Shown: one piece after another, positions 34,501-42,798 of the stretch
Numbering within the stretch: position 1 is the stretch's first letter
Layout: each line of letters starts with the position of its first letter
Program-made: the position numbers and the translations under genes
Origin: Apoderus coryli
Taxonomy: Eukaryota > Arthropoda > Insecta > Coleoptera > Attelabidae
Length of the DNA: 64,000 bases
Assembly: GCA_911728435.2 (NCBI GenBank)
Contig: OU452216.1
Location: forward strand, 2,976,842 to 3,040,841
Reading direction: 5' to 3'
Notes under the pieces: generated by a model
What the model was told of the DNA's origin: nothing
The model's database searches: none
The model's input: the letters and a program-made list of their open reading frames with translations, nothing else

Positions 34501-36098
34501 CGACAGAAAGCCAAAAGAATAAATGCTCAAAAAGCTAAAAAAGTTTGTGAAAAATATACTATCAAAAAATGTCAACAAATTTAAGTGGCCAGCAGTTTCT
34601 TAGAAGAATTATTGGAATTAAATGGCGGGAACAACTAGCCTTGAGGCGATGATGGTCAGGCACCAGCTGCGATGGACTGGCCACGTAATCCGCATGATAA
34701 CGGAACGCTTTCCAAAGAGAATCCTTTATTCACAGTTTAAGGTCGGCTCACCAAAGCAGGGAGGGCAGCAAAAGAGGTACAAGGATGTTCTTAAGACCAA
34801 CATGAAGAAGTGTGGCTTAGATGTGAAGAGCAACTGGAAGCAGATCGCGAACGCTGCTCGAGAGGGAGACCAGTTACGAGGGTCATGAAGTGAAGAGCAG
34901 CGTCGACGGCAGCGCACGTACAACAGCCGGTAAATGGTGGTGATTGGGTGTCAGTTTTGTGACAAAATTTGCGGCTCTAGGATCGGTGTGTTTAGCCTTC
35001 TTAAGGTTTACAACAGAAATCCCTGAGTTGGTATAATTCATACTCGTTAGCGAGTGATTACTGCGTAGGGTGAATCATCTCGGATGCCACAGAGTTTTAT
35101 AGTAAAAAAATATTTCTTCGAATACCTAAATTCCAAGTTAAAAATGATATCCATTCTCGATAAGGTAGCTCCTTACCATGGGCATCAACCTCTTGCATAA
35201 GCGTAAAAAAACGTTAAACTCGTAATTTACTTTTAGGGATTAAATCAGGGTTGTATGACTGATGACCAATCAACGTTGCTCTAATGGCACGATAGTCATA
35301 TCTCCGATTTGACTGAGGAAACAAACCCTATTTGATTAGTTGCTTTGAACAATCGAATTTTTTTTAAGCCATTGTTCAGTTCCAACCATTTAATATCAGG
35401 TCAGGAACAAACGAATGACTAACAACCTAACCCTTTTAACGTTTCATATGTCTCCCTTAATACATGATCATTTTTATTATTCTTCAGGTGATACAGTACG
35501 CTTACTGGATTTGCTGGACGAAGGGTTAAAACGTGCATTAGACAAGCTGAAAGAAAAAGAACGTGACAAAGTATTGACCGCAGATGAACTCAAGCAAGCC
35601 CAAGAATCCATTGCCTACGGCTGCATCAAATATGCTGATTTGTCACATAATCGTAATCATGAATACGTATTTTCATTCGACAAGATGTTGGAGGATAAAG
35701 GGAACACCGCTGTTTATCTACTTTACGCGTATACCCGTATCAAATCAATTGCCAGGAACGCCAATTTCACCTCGGAGGATATCAAGGAGCTGTCTAAAAA
35801 GCATGACATTTCTCTTGAGCATGAGAAGGAATGGAAGTTGGGTAAAGTGTTGCTCCGTTTCCCTGACGTTTTGAATAAAATGCTGAAGGATCTGTGCCTG
35901 CATCATTTGTGCGAATTTGTTTATGATATCGCAACTACGTTCACCGAATTCTACGATTCGTGTTATTGCATAGAAAAGGATTCATCTGGTGATATTATTA
36001 ACGTGCATTATGGTAGGATTCTATTAGCGGAACTCACTGCAATGGTTCTTGAAAGATGTTTCCATGTTCTGGGCCTAAAACCTGTATCGAAAATGTAA
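19506..36098 (+). CDS. ArgRS: Cytosolic arginyl-tRNA synthetase, copy 1 (six exons)
   Basis: The enzyme charges tRNA-Arg with arginine using ATP (class I). Joined exons 19506-19547, 19611-19760, 19821-20055, 20111-20680, 21003-21416 and 35488-36098 give 2,022 nt, 673 codons plus TAA, close to the 660-residue animal enzyme. The N-terminus (about residues 1-70) is a heptad-rich helix like the one that anchors vertebrate ArgRS in the multisynthetase complex. The catalytic core has the HIGH-type motif HVGH at about 223-226 and a degenerate KMSKS region (KKKFKTRS) at about 463-470. The helical anticodon-binding (DALR) domain fills the last exon. No stop or splice defect is visible. AATAAA repeats follow at 36098-36111. 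Intron 5 is 14 kb of transposons. Confidence 0.95.
19611..19760 (+). CDS. ArgRS: ArgRS copy 1 exon 2
   Basis: Fifty codons, residues 15-64, from [11 protein letters not shown] to RLAILNR: a coiled-coil, leucine-rich helix. Acceptor TTTAAG, donor GTATGT. No difference from copy 2 noticed. Confidence 0.9.
19821..20055 (+). CDS. ArgRS: ArgRS copy 1 exon 3
   Basis: Residues 65-142 plus one base. It contains the start of the ArgRS N-terminal additional domain ([15 protein letters not shown]). Acceptor TTTCCAG; donor GTACCT, chosen because it keeps frame with exon 4. Residue 68 is Glu here and Asp in copy 2. Confidence 0.9.
20111..20680 (+). CDS. ArgRS: ArgRS copy 1 exon 4
   Basis: Residues 143-332 plus one base. 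It holds [20 protein letters not shown] with the HIGH-type motif, the LGDWGTQFG block and the start of the catalytic fold. Acceptor TTTTTTCAG, donor GTAACT. The last full codon is Arg; copy 2 has Lys. Confidence 0.95.
20681..21002 (+). repeat. ArgRS intron 4 with paired ATTATGTAACAA blocks
   Basis: CATTATGTAACAA..AA..CATTAATAAA occurs at about 20737 and again at about 20949 in direct orientation, and TTGTTACATTATGTAACAA is itself palindromic. Between them GTTGGAAATTT (20829) and AAATTTCCAAC (20917) pair in inverted orientation. It is probably an old small mobile insert. It is conserved in copy 2 at 48119-48440. Confidence 0.5.
21003..21416 (+). CDS. ArgRS: ArgRS copy 1 exon 5
   Basis: Completes residue 333 and encodes 334-470 plus one base. 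It includes the [20 protein letters not shown] block, the [10 protein letters not shown] block and the KMSKS-equivalent loop [11 protein letters not shown] at the end. Acceptor CCTTTCAG, donor GTAAGT. All differences from copy 2 that I see here are synonymous. Confidence 0.95.
21743..22131. mobile_element. ACGT-rich MITE with 14-bp terminal inverted repeats (copy 1)
   Basis: The ends are TACCCAGCTAGCAA and its exact complement TTGCTAGCTGGGTA, so a TA target duplication plus a 12-bp TIR is the simplest reading. The 389-bp interior is filled with GACGT/ACGTC and CGTCAA/TTGACG words in both orientations, like dense transposase-binding subterminal repeats. It has no coding capacity. The parent family is not identified. 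Copy 2 is 49181-49569, with one changed base in the right TIR. Confidence 0.85.
22395..24396 (-). mobile_element. Ty3/gypsy LTR retrotransposon, 5' part deleted (copy 1)
   Basis: Two 168-bp LTRs (22395-22562 and 24229-24396) start TG and end CA and are flanked by the 5-bp target duplication GTACG (22390-22394, 24397-24401). They differ at about three bases. Coding sense is minus. The plus-strand run CACCCCCCTTTTTTT beside 22563 is the complement of a polypurine tract. The interior starts directly in the C-terminal part of reverse transcriptase, so gag, protease, most of RT and the primer-binding region are missing. It sits inside the foldback element, so it inserted later. Confidence 0.9.
22564..24222 (-). 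pseudogene. Gypsy pol remnant: RNase H and integrase (copy 1)
   Basis: Pieces in order are 24148-23864 (RT thumb and RNase H start, [13 protein letters not shown]), 23813-23109 (rest of RNase H, then the integrase zinc finger with His-His and CSVC, then core motifs NIDFKGP and [10 protein letters not shown]), and 23010-22564 (C-terminal module and acidic tail). Compared with copy 2, ten bases are missing near 23195, which shifts the frame just before the third catalytic residue. A stop separates the core from the C-terminal module in both copies. It is non-functional as it stands. Confidence 0.85.
24603..24707 (+). other. 34-codon frame carried by each foldback unit
   Basis: The frame begins [16 protein letters not shown] and ends IKVHT before TAA. 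It recurs at 25251-25355 and, inverted, at 25583-25687, with only a few changes. It looks like a captured first exon or a short peptide frame kept as part of the repeat. No family recognised. Confidence 0.35.
26031..27620 (-). mobile_element. 5'-truncated non-LTR retrotransposon, reverse transcriptase (copy 1)
   Basis: Minus-strand frames 27615-27397 and 27406-26279 cover reverse transcriptase from the [12 protein letters not shown] block onward: [17 protein letters not shown], then [18 protein letters not shown] (first catalytic Asp), [11 protein letters not shown] and [10 protein letters not shown] (catalytic Asp pair intact), then a long C-terminal region ending [12 protein letters not shown] and a stop near 26279. 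A TTTTATTTATTT run at the 3' end (26031) marks the tail. The 5' half is absent, typical of incomplete reverse transcription. One frame change lies at about 27400-27480. CR1/Jockey-like. Confidence 0.85.
27766..29635 (+). pseudogene. Tc1-type transposase, frameshifted and split by a LINE (copy 1)
   Basis: 27766-27948 encodes the helix-turn-helix ([20 protein letters not shown]). 27882-28349 continues in another frame through [20 protein letters not shown] to FADESCF with the first catalytic Asp. A further frame reads [19 protein letters not shown] up to 28450. After the inserted LINE, 29397-29635 resumes with QDNARPH (second Asp) and [12 protein letters not shown] (Glu), 34 residues apart, the DD34E signature of Tc1. 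Stops at about 27946, 28349 and 29535 confirm it is dead. Confidence 0.85.
28452..29396 (-). mobile_element. 5'-truncated LINE inserted in the Tc1 transposase (copy 1)
   Basis: The plus strand starts with four AATA/AAT repeats (the complement of a TTTA tail), and the minus strand then reads LINE reverse-transcriptase C-terminal sequence: [48 protein letters not shown] remnants and [20 protein letters not shown]. It separates GANFLL from MQDNARPH of the Tc1 transposase, so it is younger than the Tc1 copy. Related in type to the LINE at 30364-33003. Confidence 0.85.
30084..30363 (+). pseudogene. RTE-like LINE fragment, first part (copy 1)
   Basis: The frame reads [20 protein letters not shown] followed by [20 protein letters not shown], the post-RT segment typical of RTE/craniofacial-development-protein-like LINEs, and further YGCESWTTY and KTLEKYHQR in shifted frames. 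It stops abruptly at 30363, where the poly-T of a minus-strand LINE begins, and resumes at 34596. The 29640-30083 stretch before it is non-coding. Confidence 0.7.
30364..33003 (-). mobile_element. Jockey-like LINE inserted in the RTE-like LINE (copy 1)
   Basis: A poly-T (30364) on the plus strand is the complement of its poly-A tail. Minus-strand frames in order are 33001-32756, 32817-32602, 32560-32225 ([20 protein letters not shown]), 32279-32064 ([20 protein letters not shown]), 32124-31852, then after a MITE 31615-31286 ([12 protein letters not shown]) and 31289-30651 ([41 protein letters not shown]). The catalytic FADD motif reads FADN here (31390), while copy 2 has FADD. Many frame breaks. 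It lacks the endonuclease half. Confidence 0.85.
31629..31846. mobile_element. Palindromic MITE inside the Jockey-like LINE (copy 1)
   Basis: It starts TTAGATATGGGAAAT and ends ATTTCCCATATCTAA. Almost the whole 218 bp is one inverted repeat, with CTCCACAAATAAATTTAATA and CACCATACATGTTTCGAG in the left arm mirrored in the right, closing on GGTGGATTTGAT..ATCAAATCCACC. It splits the LINE reverse transcriptase between 31852 and 31615. The CGAAACATGT motif is also present near 5935. Copy 2 is 57994-58218. Confidence 0.9.
33004..34595. other. Uncharacterised segment between LINE parts, with an exon-like frame
   Basis: No long open frame. On the minus strand, 33240-33110 reads a decayed acidic C-terminus ([20 protein letters not shown] then IVLESDVE and a stop), perhaps from a host gene or transposase. 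A hairpin GACGCTGT..ACAGCGTC lies at about 33979-34005. On the plus strand 34120-34249 is open for 43 codons between a good acceptor (TTAATTTCAG) and donor (GAG/GTAAAA). The segment lies between the 5' break of the Jockey-like LINE and the RTE resumption; its own identity is unknown. Confidence 0.35.
34596..34888 (+). pseudogene. RTE-like LINE fragment, second part (copy 1)
   Basis: It resumes [10 protein letters not shown] after the 4.2-kb interruption. A frame from 34622 then reads [40 protein letters not shown] and [17 protein letters not shown], ending [28 protein letters not shown] is the known C-terminus of RTE-like ORF2 proteins. It shows that everything from 30364 to 34595 was inserted into or next to one older LINE. 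Confidence 0.8.
34889..35487 (+). other. End of ArgRS intron 5
   Basis: Holds the LINE 3' remnant (to about 34950) and AT-rich intron ending in TTTATTATTCTTCAG. The open frame continuing upstream of exon 6 from 35415 is intron read-through, not coding. Confidence 0.6.
35488..36098 (+). CDS. ArgRS: ArgRS copy 1 exon 6 (terminal)
   Basis: Completes residue 471 and encodes 472-673, then TAA. It begins [20 protein letters not shown] and contains the [14 protein letters not shown] block, the [20 protein letters not shown] segment that leads into the anticodon-binding helices, [10 protein letters not shown], and the end [10 protein letters not shown] count nine base differences from copy 2 in this exon, all synonymous. 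Confidence 0.95.
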
Positions 36099-36521
36099 AT
36101 AAATAAATAAAACAGCATAACCTTTGTTAAATTTGTTTTTTATTTATTAATGCATATAAACATTTCGTAACATCAACAAAGATATAAAATAATGTCAATA
36201 AAATGTCACTCTTTTATATGGATATTTGATTTTTTAAGTGAATACTTCTTTGGCCGCATGAGAGTGATTTTTCAAGGTCGCGTCACGACACGATTTATAA
36301 AATTTTCGTCCCGCAAAAGAGATGAAGCATATATCAAATATGAGGGAGAGAGAGACAGAGATATTTGTGGTGTATGCTACACACTATATCCTATACCATA
36401 CACTATTATGTATATAGCGGCGAGAGAAAACGAGTGCATGCATAGGCACAGCTACACTTAGGGTGTTATTTTACAAAGCAAAGAATGTGTATTATACGAG
36501 ATATTTAATTTATTTTTCTGT
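36099..36521 (+). other. ArgRS 3' UTR and flank
   Basis: Overlapping AATAAA signals at 36098-36111, then AT-rich DNA with a GAGGGAGAGAGAGACAGAG run near 36343. The 89-codon frame at 36192-36461 has no recognisable content and is probably chance. The last ~30 bases can be read as the start of the LINE RT motif seen complete after copy 2. Confidence 0.55.
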
Positions 36522-36523
36522 GA
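36522..36523. other. Tandem-duplication junction (2-bp microhomology GA)
   Basis: To the left, the sequence matches the end of copy 2 up to 62729 (TTTTTCTGTGA). To the right, it matches copy 1 from 9991 (GAGCGGTATAG inside the mariner). Only GA is shared between the two parents at the joint. No extra inserted bases. Confidence 0.9.
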
Positions 36524-37020
36524 GAGCGGTATAGATCGATGATAATCAACTTTTTATGGCCGATTTTGGAAGAAGTTGATCTTGACAACATTTGGTTCCA
36601 GCAAAACGGGGCTACGTGCCACACAGCACATGCAGCAATTGAATTATTGCGAGAAAAGTTCGGAGATTCGATTATTTCAAAAAATTGTGATATTGAATGG
36701 CCTCCAAGAATGATTTAACACAATTAGACTATTTCTTGTGAGGTTATTTGAAGTCATTGGTCTTTCGAAATAAACCAGACTCCCTTCAAGTTTTACAAGT
36801 CATGCCATACAACTTGATTTAGTGGAAAAAGTGCTCGAAAATTGGGTTCATCGAATTCGTTCCTGCAGAAGAAGTCGTGGAGGCCATTTGAATGACGTTT
36901 TATTTAGAACTTAATTGTATCGATTGTACTTCACATTCAATAAAAAACTTTTGAATTTCCTTAACAATAAGTGTGTGTTTTTTAGAAGAAATCATATCAC
37001 TCTTATTGGAAAACCCCTTA
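36524..37020 (+). pseudogene. 3' half of the second mariner (duplicate)
   Basis: Begins in the middle of the transposase (ERYRSMIINFLWP) because the duplication breakpoint cuts it. It keeps WFQQNGATCHTAHAA, with Asn for the catalytic Asp, and the CRRSRGGHLNDV end (stop 36911-36913), then the right terminal repeat at 36987-37020. Nearly identical to 9990-10487. Confidence 0.85.
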
Positions 37021-37263
37021 TATACCATAAACCAGATTACAGTTTTATGATAAAGATGGGTTTACCTCAGGTCGAATTTTCCAAATTTAATTCAAAGTAG
37101 TCTCCGAAATATCTTAATGGGCCGTCGCCATAGGACACCCTGTAGATGCAGCACAAGTTTAAGGGAAAGTAAGAGTATACGACAACGCTTGGCGAGTGTG
37201 TTTTGTATATTGTATATTATAATGATTATGCCACTCCGGCATATACCCAATATACAACCACCT

Positions 37264-37277
37264 GACGGCCGGCTGTC
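37264..37277. repeat. Single GACGGCCGGCTGTC module (copy 2)
   Basis: Counterpart of 10731-10744, with the same flanks. Confidence 0.7.
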
Positions 37278-37362
37278 GCCCTTCATATAAACATAGTTGC
37301 CAGTGTTGAATTGCACTAGGCCTTCAGTTTATTATCATAGCATAATATTTTGTAATTTCCAG

Positions 37363-37477
37363 GTACTTAAAATCCTACGAGTCGCATCTGGCAAACATAG
37401 CCCTTAGCAACGTAGAATCTTCTAGAACAATAGCACAAATCCTTTATGACATAAACGATGGTTCAACACATAGGTGA
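37363..37477 (+). CDS. Orphan duplicate of the upstream gene's last exon
   Basis: Same acceptor, frame and TGA stop (37475-37477) as 10830-10944. The matching upstream exon was not duplicated, so on this side the nearest upstream coding exon on the same strand is ArgRS copy 1 exon 6. Unless spliced from read-through or from the distant first copy, it cannot be part of a complete gene. Confidence 0.65.
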
Positions 37478-38035
37478 CCTGTTAAATAAAAGTGAATTGT
37501 GGCGAGAAGTATTTTGTAAATAAATTTAATTTTTATGTACTTTAAACAAAAGTGTTTAAACAGAAGTTGTGTGTGGATGGACAGTAAAAGGAAAAAAAAA
37601 CTGTAAATTATTGAAAAATGTACAAAAATGTTTAGTGTAATGTGTTAAGAGCCTAATTGTTATTTTTATATTATTTAGTAGATATAAAGGAGCTTCAGAA
37701 CTATTGCATATTTGTTTTGGAACGATCATGTTTAAAATAAAACTCACATGGAACTTTTCTTTCTTTACTATTTTTATATGTGTGCAATTTCTTTCTCTAT
37801 TCAAAAAGTTTTAACGTTTCTATTTATGTAAATAATTTAAAAAAAAATACCAACTGTATTCTATGTTACATATTATCAATTCCATGTCGATGGTTTTTAC
37901 TAAATTGCTTCGTTTCGAACCAGACGATTTTCCTTTGTGGCTCGGGTAGAGAATGATTTGAAATTTTAGTCTGTGACTAGGTTTGCAAACGGGTACGTAT
38001 AAGGGGAATTTTAGTAATATATTGTACAATTTTCA
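37478..38035 (+). other. 3' UTR-like flank (copy 2)
   Basis: Counterpart of 10945-11496. Small differences include AAAAAGTTTT at 37803 and an added GTTACA near 37865. No gene. Confidence 0.5.
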
Positions 38036-41000
38036 GTTATATACTCAATATACAACCAGGTACAACCACCTGACGGCCGGCTGTCCTTCATATATAAACA
38101 TAGTTTATATATTTATTCAAATATTTAACGCAGTGGTAGTAATAATAAAACAAGGGGAAGGTGTTCGAATATCGATCACTTCAGAGATAAAGTCTAACTT
38201 GATCGATATTATCCCCACCTATGGTCAGCTAATATCGATCATCTAGGAGGTCTTCTGATGGACATACGTCGTTCTCTTTCATAGGGTCCTCATCATCTAG
38301 CTGTTTAGGTTTGAACATAATCTTTATATGTGATGCTGTTTTCTTCCTTATCCTCCAAAGATGCCTGCGCAACAGAATGGACGTTAGTTAGTAATATACT
38401 CAGTATACAACGAGGTACAACCACCTGACGGCCGGCTGTCCTTCATATATAAACATAGTTTATATATTTATTCAAATATCTAACGCAGTGGTAGTAATAA
38501 TAAAACAAGGGGAAGGTGTTCGAATATCGATCACTTCAGAGATAAAGTCTAACTTGATCGATATTATCCCCACCTATGGTCAGCTAATATCGATCATATA
38601 GGAGGTCTTCTGATGGGCATACGTCGTTCTCTTTCATAGGGTCCTCATCATCTAGCTGTTTAGGTTTGAACATACCCTTTATATGTGATGCTCTTTTCTT
38701 CCTTATCCTCCAAAGATGCCTGCGCAGCAGAATGGACGTTAGTTAGTAATATACTCAATATACAACGAGGTACAACCACCTGACGGCCGGCTGTCCTTCA
38801 TCCTTCATATATAAACATAGTTTATATATTTATTCAAATATCTAACGCAGTGGTAGTAATAATAAAACAAGGGGAAGGTGTTCGAATATCGATCACTTCA
38901 GAGATAAAGTCTAACTTGATCGATATTATCCCCACCTATGGTCAGCTAATATCGATCATATAGGAGGTCTTCTGATGGGCATACGTCGTTCTCTTTCATA
39001 GGCTCCTCATCATGTAGCTGTTTAGGTTTGAACATACTCTTTATATGTGATGCTCTTTTCTTCCTTATCCTCCAAAGATGCCTGCGCAACAGAATGGACG
39101 TTAGTTAGTAATATACTCAATATACAACGAGGTACAACCACCTGACGGCCGGCTGTCCTTGGTATATAAACATAGTTTATATATTTATTCAAATATTTAA
39201 CGCAGTGGTAGTAATAATAAAACAAGGGGAAGGTGTTCGAATATCGATCACTTCAGAGATAAAGTCTAACTTGATCGATATTATCGCCACCTATGGTCAG
39301 CTAATATCGATCATATAGGAGGTCTTCTGATGGGCATACGTCGTTCTCTTTCATAGGCTCCTCATCATGTAGCTGTTTAGGTTTGAACATACTCTTTATA
39401 TGTGATGCTCTTTTCTTCCTTATCCTCCAAAGATGCCTGCGCAACAGAATGGACGTTAGTTAGTAATATACTCAATATACAACGAGGTACAACCACCTGA
39501 CGGCCGGCTGTCCTTCATATATAAACATAGTTTATATATTTATTCAAATATTTAACGCAGTGGTAGTAATAATCAAACAAGGGGAAGGTGTTCGAATATC
39601 GATCACTTCAGAGATAAAGTCTAACTTGATCGATATTATCGCCACCTATGGTCAGCTAATATCGATCATATAGGAGGTCTTCTGATGGGCATACGTCGTT
39701 CTCTTTCATAGGCTCCTCATCATGTAGCTGTTTAGGTTTGAACATACTCTTTATATGTGATGCTCTTTTCTTCCTTATCCTCCAAAGATGCCTGCGCAAC
39801 AGAATGGACGTTAGTTAGTAATATACTCAATATACAACGAGGTACAACCACCTGACGGCCGGCTGTCCTTCATATATAAACATAGTTTATATATTTATTC
39901 AAATATCTAACGCAGTGGTAGTAATAATAAAACAAGGGGAAGGTGTTCGAATATCGATCACTTCAGAGATATGGTCTAACTTGATCGATATTATCCCCAC
40001 CTATGGTCAGCTAATATCGATCATATAGGAGGTCTTCTGATGGGCATACGTCGTTCTCTTTCATAGGCTCCTCATCATGTAGCTGTTTAGGTTTGAACAT
40101 ACTCTTTATATGTGATGCTCTTTTCTTCCTTATCCTCCAAAGATGCCTGCGCAACAGAATGGACGTTAGTTAGTAATATACTCAGTATACAACGAGGTAC
40201 AACCACCTGACGGCCGGCTGTCCTTCATATATAAACATAGTTTATATATTTATTCAAATATCTAACGCAGTGGTAGTAATAATAAAACAAGGGGAAGGTG
40301 TTCGAATATCGATCACTTCAGAGATAAAGTCTAACTTGATCGATATTATCCCCACCTATGGTCAGCTAATATCGATCATATAGGAGGTCTTCTGATGGGC
40401 ATACGTCGTTCTCTTTCATAGGGTCCTCATCATCTAGCTGTTTAGGTTTGAACATACTCTTTATATGTGATGCTCTTTTCTTCCTTATCCTCCAAAGATG
40501 CCTGCGCAACAGAATGGACGTTAGTTAGTAATATACTCAATATACAACGAGGTACAACCACCTGACGGCCGGCTGTCCTTCATATATAAACATAGTTTAT
40601 ATATTTATTCAAATATCTAACGCAGTGGTAGTAATAATAAAACAAGGGGAAGGTGTTCGAATATCGATCACTTCAGAGATAAAGTCTAACTTGATCGATA
40701 TTATCCCCACCTATGGTCAGCTAATATCGATCATATAGGAGGTCTTCTGATGGGCATACGTCGTTCTCTTTCATAGGCTCCTCATCATGTAGCTGTTTAG
40801 GTTTGAACATACTCTTTATATGTGATGCTCTTTTCTTCCTTATCCTCCAAAGATGCCTGCGCAACAGAATGGACGTTAGTTAGTAATATACTCAATATAC
40901 AACGAGGTACAACCACCTGACGGCCGGCTGTCCTTGGTATATAAACATAGTTTATATATTTATTCAAATATTTAACGCAGTGGTAGTAATAATAAAACAA

Positions 41001-42300
41001 GGGGAAGGTGTTCGAATATCGATCACTTCAGAGATAAAGTCTAACTTGATCGATATTATCGCCACCTATGGTCAGCTAATATCGATCATATAGGAGGTCT
41101 TCTGATGGGCATACGTCGTTCTCTTTCATAGGCTCCTCATCATGTAGCTGTTTAGGTTTGAACATACTCTTTATATGTGATGCTCTTTTCTTCCTTATCC
41201 TCCAAAGATGCCTGCGCAACAGAATGGACGTTAGTTAGTAATATACTCAATATACAACGAGGTACAACCACCTGACGGCCGGCTGTCCTTCATATATAAA
41301 CATAGTTTATATATTTATTCAAATATTTAACGCAGTGGTAGTAATAATCAAACAAGGGGAAGGTGTTCGAATATCGATCACTTCAGAGATAAAGTCTAAC
41401 TTGATCGATATTATCGCCACCTATGGTCAGCTAATATCGATCATATAGGAGGTCTTCTGATGGGCATACGTCGTTCTCTTTCATAGGCTCCTCATCATGT
41501 AGCTGTTTAGGTTTGAACATACTCTTTATATGTGATGCTCTTTTCTTCCTTATCCTCCAAAGATGCCTGCGCAACAGAATGGACGTTAGTTAGTAATATA
41601 CTCAGTATACAACGAGGTACAACCACCTGACGGCCGGCTGTCCTTCATATATAAACATAGTTTATATATTTATTCAAATATTTAACGCAGTGGTAGTAAT
41701 AATAAAACAAGGGGAAGGTGTTCGAATATCGATCACTTCAGAGATAAAGTCTAACTTGATCGATATTATCCCCACCTATGGTCAGCTAATATCGATCATA
41801 TAGGAGGTCTTCTGATGGGCATACGTCGTTCTCTTTCATAGGCTCCTCATCATGTAGCTGTTTAGGTTTGAACATACTCTTTATATGTGATGCTCTTTTC
41901 TTCCTTATCCTCCAAAGATGCCTGCGCAACAGAATGGACGTTAGTTAGTAATATACTCAGTATACAACGAGGTACAACCACCTGACGGCCGGCTGTCCTT
42001 CATATATAAACATAGTTTATATATTTATTCAAATATTTAACGCAGTGGTAGTAATAATAAAACAAGGGGAAGGTGTTCGAATATCGATCACTTCAGAGAT
42101 AAAGTCTAACTTGATCGATATTATCCCCACCTATGGTCAGCTAATATCGATCATATAGGAGGTCTTCTGATGGGCATACGTCGTTCTCTTTCATAGGCTC
42201 CTCATCATGTAGCTGTTTAGATTTGAACATACCCTTTATATGTGATGCTCTTTTCTTCCTTATCCTCCAAAGATGCCTGCGCAACAGAATGGACGTTAGT
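38036..42300. repeat. 355-bp satellite array, 12 units (copy 2)
   Basis: Cores at about 38072, 38427, 38782, 39143, 39498, 39853, 40208, 40563, 40918, 41273, 41628 and 41983. Unit variants allow alignment with copy 1. The first three-unit block occurs once here and twice in copy 1. The pair marked by CCTTGGTATATAAAC and AATAATCAAAC occurs twice here (39143/39498 and 40918/41273). The 39853 unit is unique with GAGATATGGTC. Copies thus differ by block gains and losses rather than point mutation alone. Confidence 0.95.
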
Positions 42301-42561
42301 ATCCGAGGCTTGTAGCTTCCTTCTCTTAGGGTGGTTTTTCGAAGGATGTGTTTTTAATTGAACGGTATTGTCATCACCAGTGGGGTTATCGTCGAAGACT
42401 TCTGTTATTGTTGATGACGAACGATCATTGGAATTTGTTCTTCCTTGACGTTTCTTTCTCGTCGACTGAGCACGTGGCTCCTTGTTACAGGCTTCCAGTG
42501 GCGGTGGAACTTGACGCATATTTAATTCATCGTGGATTCTGCTTGGTGCACGATGATGCAT
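42217..42561 (-). CDS. Small ORF running into the satellite (copy 2)
   Basis: Same 114-codon frame as 14973-15317 with the same predicted sequence. Function unknown, and expression is unproven. Confidence 0.3.
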   Translation of the reverse strand: MHHRAPSRIHDELNMRQVPPPLEACNKEPRAQSTRKKRQGRTNSNDRSSSTITEVFDDNPTGDDNTVQLKTHPSKNHPKRRKLQASDTNVHSVAQASLEDKEEKSITYKGYVQI

Positions 42562-42734
42562 GATGGGTCTGGATCTCTACTAGTTCGGGGCTGCATTTTT
42601 CCGTTTCCTGTACAAGTAGCACTACGTGGAGAAATACTATCTACTTTATTCTAAAATTATAAATAAAAAAGTAAATATAATAATTATAACATCCTACACT
42701 AACCCAACTACCTAACTGCTTAAATAAAAAAATT

Positions 42735-42798
42735 GCAAGAGCAAGGATCGAACCCACAACCGTCCGATTACAAGCGCACACGGTACCCGCTAGTCTAC
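42735..42798 (-). tRNA. tRNA-Thr(UGU)-like pseudogene or SINE head (copy 2)
   Basis: Same sequence as 15491-15554, with B box GGTTCGATCC and TGT in the anticodon-like loop. Confidence 0.5.

Larger units (their letters stand above)
9990..36523. repeat. Tandem duplication, copy 1
   Basis: This whole block repeats in direct orientation at 36524-62729. The copies align from GAGCGGTATAGATCG (9991 and 36524) to ATTTATTTTTCTGTGA (ending 36523 and 62729). Content and order of all features are the same. Differences are substitutions of about one percent in coding exons plus indels listed at the individual features. Confidence 0.93.

Noticed and set aside
21417..35487. Possibility that intron 5 separates two unrelated gene halves
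   Set aside because: Phase agreement (G + GT), continuous family alignment across [17 protein letters not shown] and identical arrangement in copy 2 support one gene.
36192..36461. 89-codon open frame downstream of ArgRS (also 62398-62667)
   Set aside because: It is identical in both copies, but so is the surrounding non-coding DNA. It has no recognisable motif, low complexity and no promoter or splice context.
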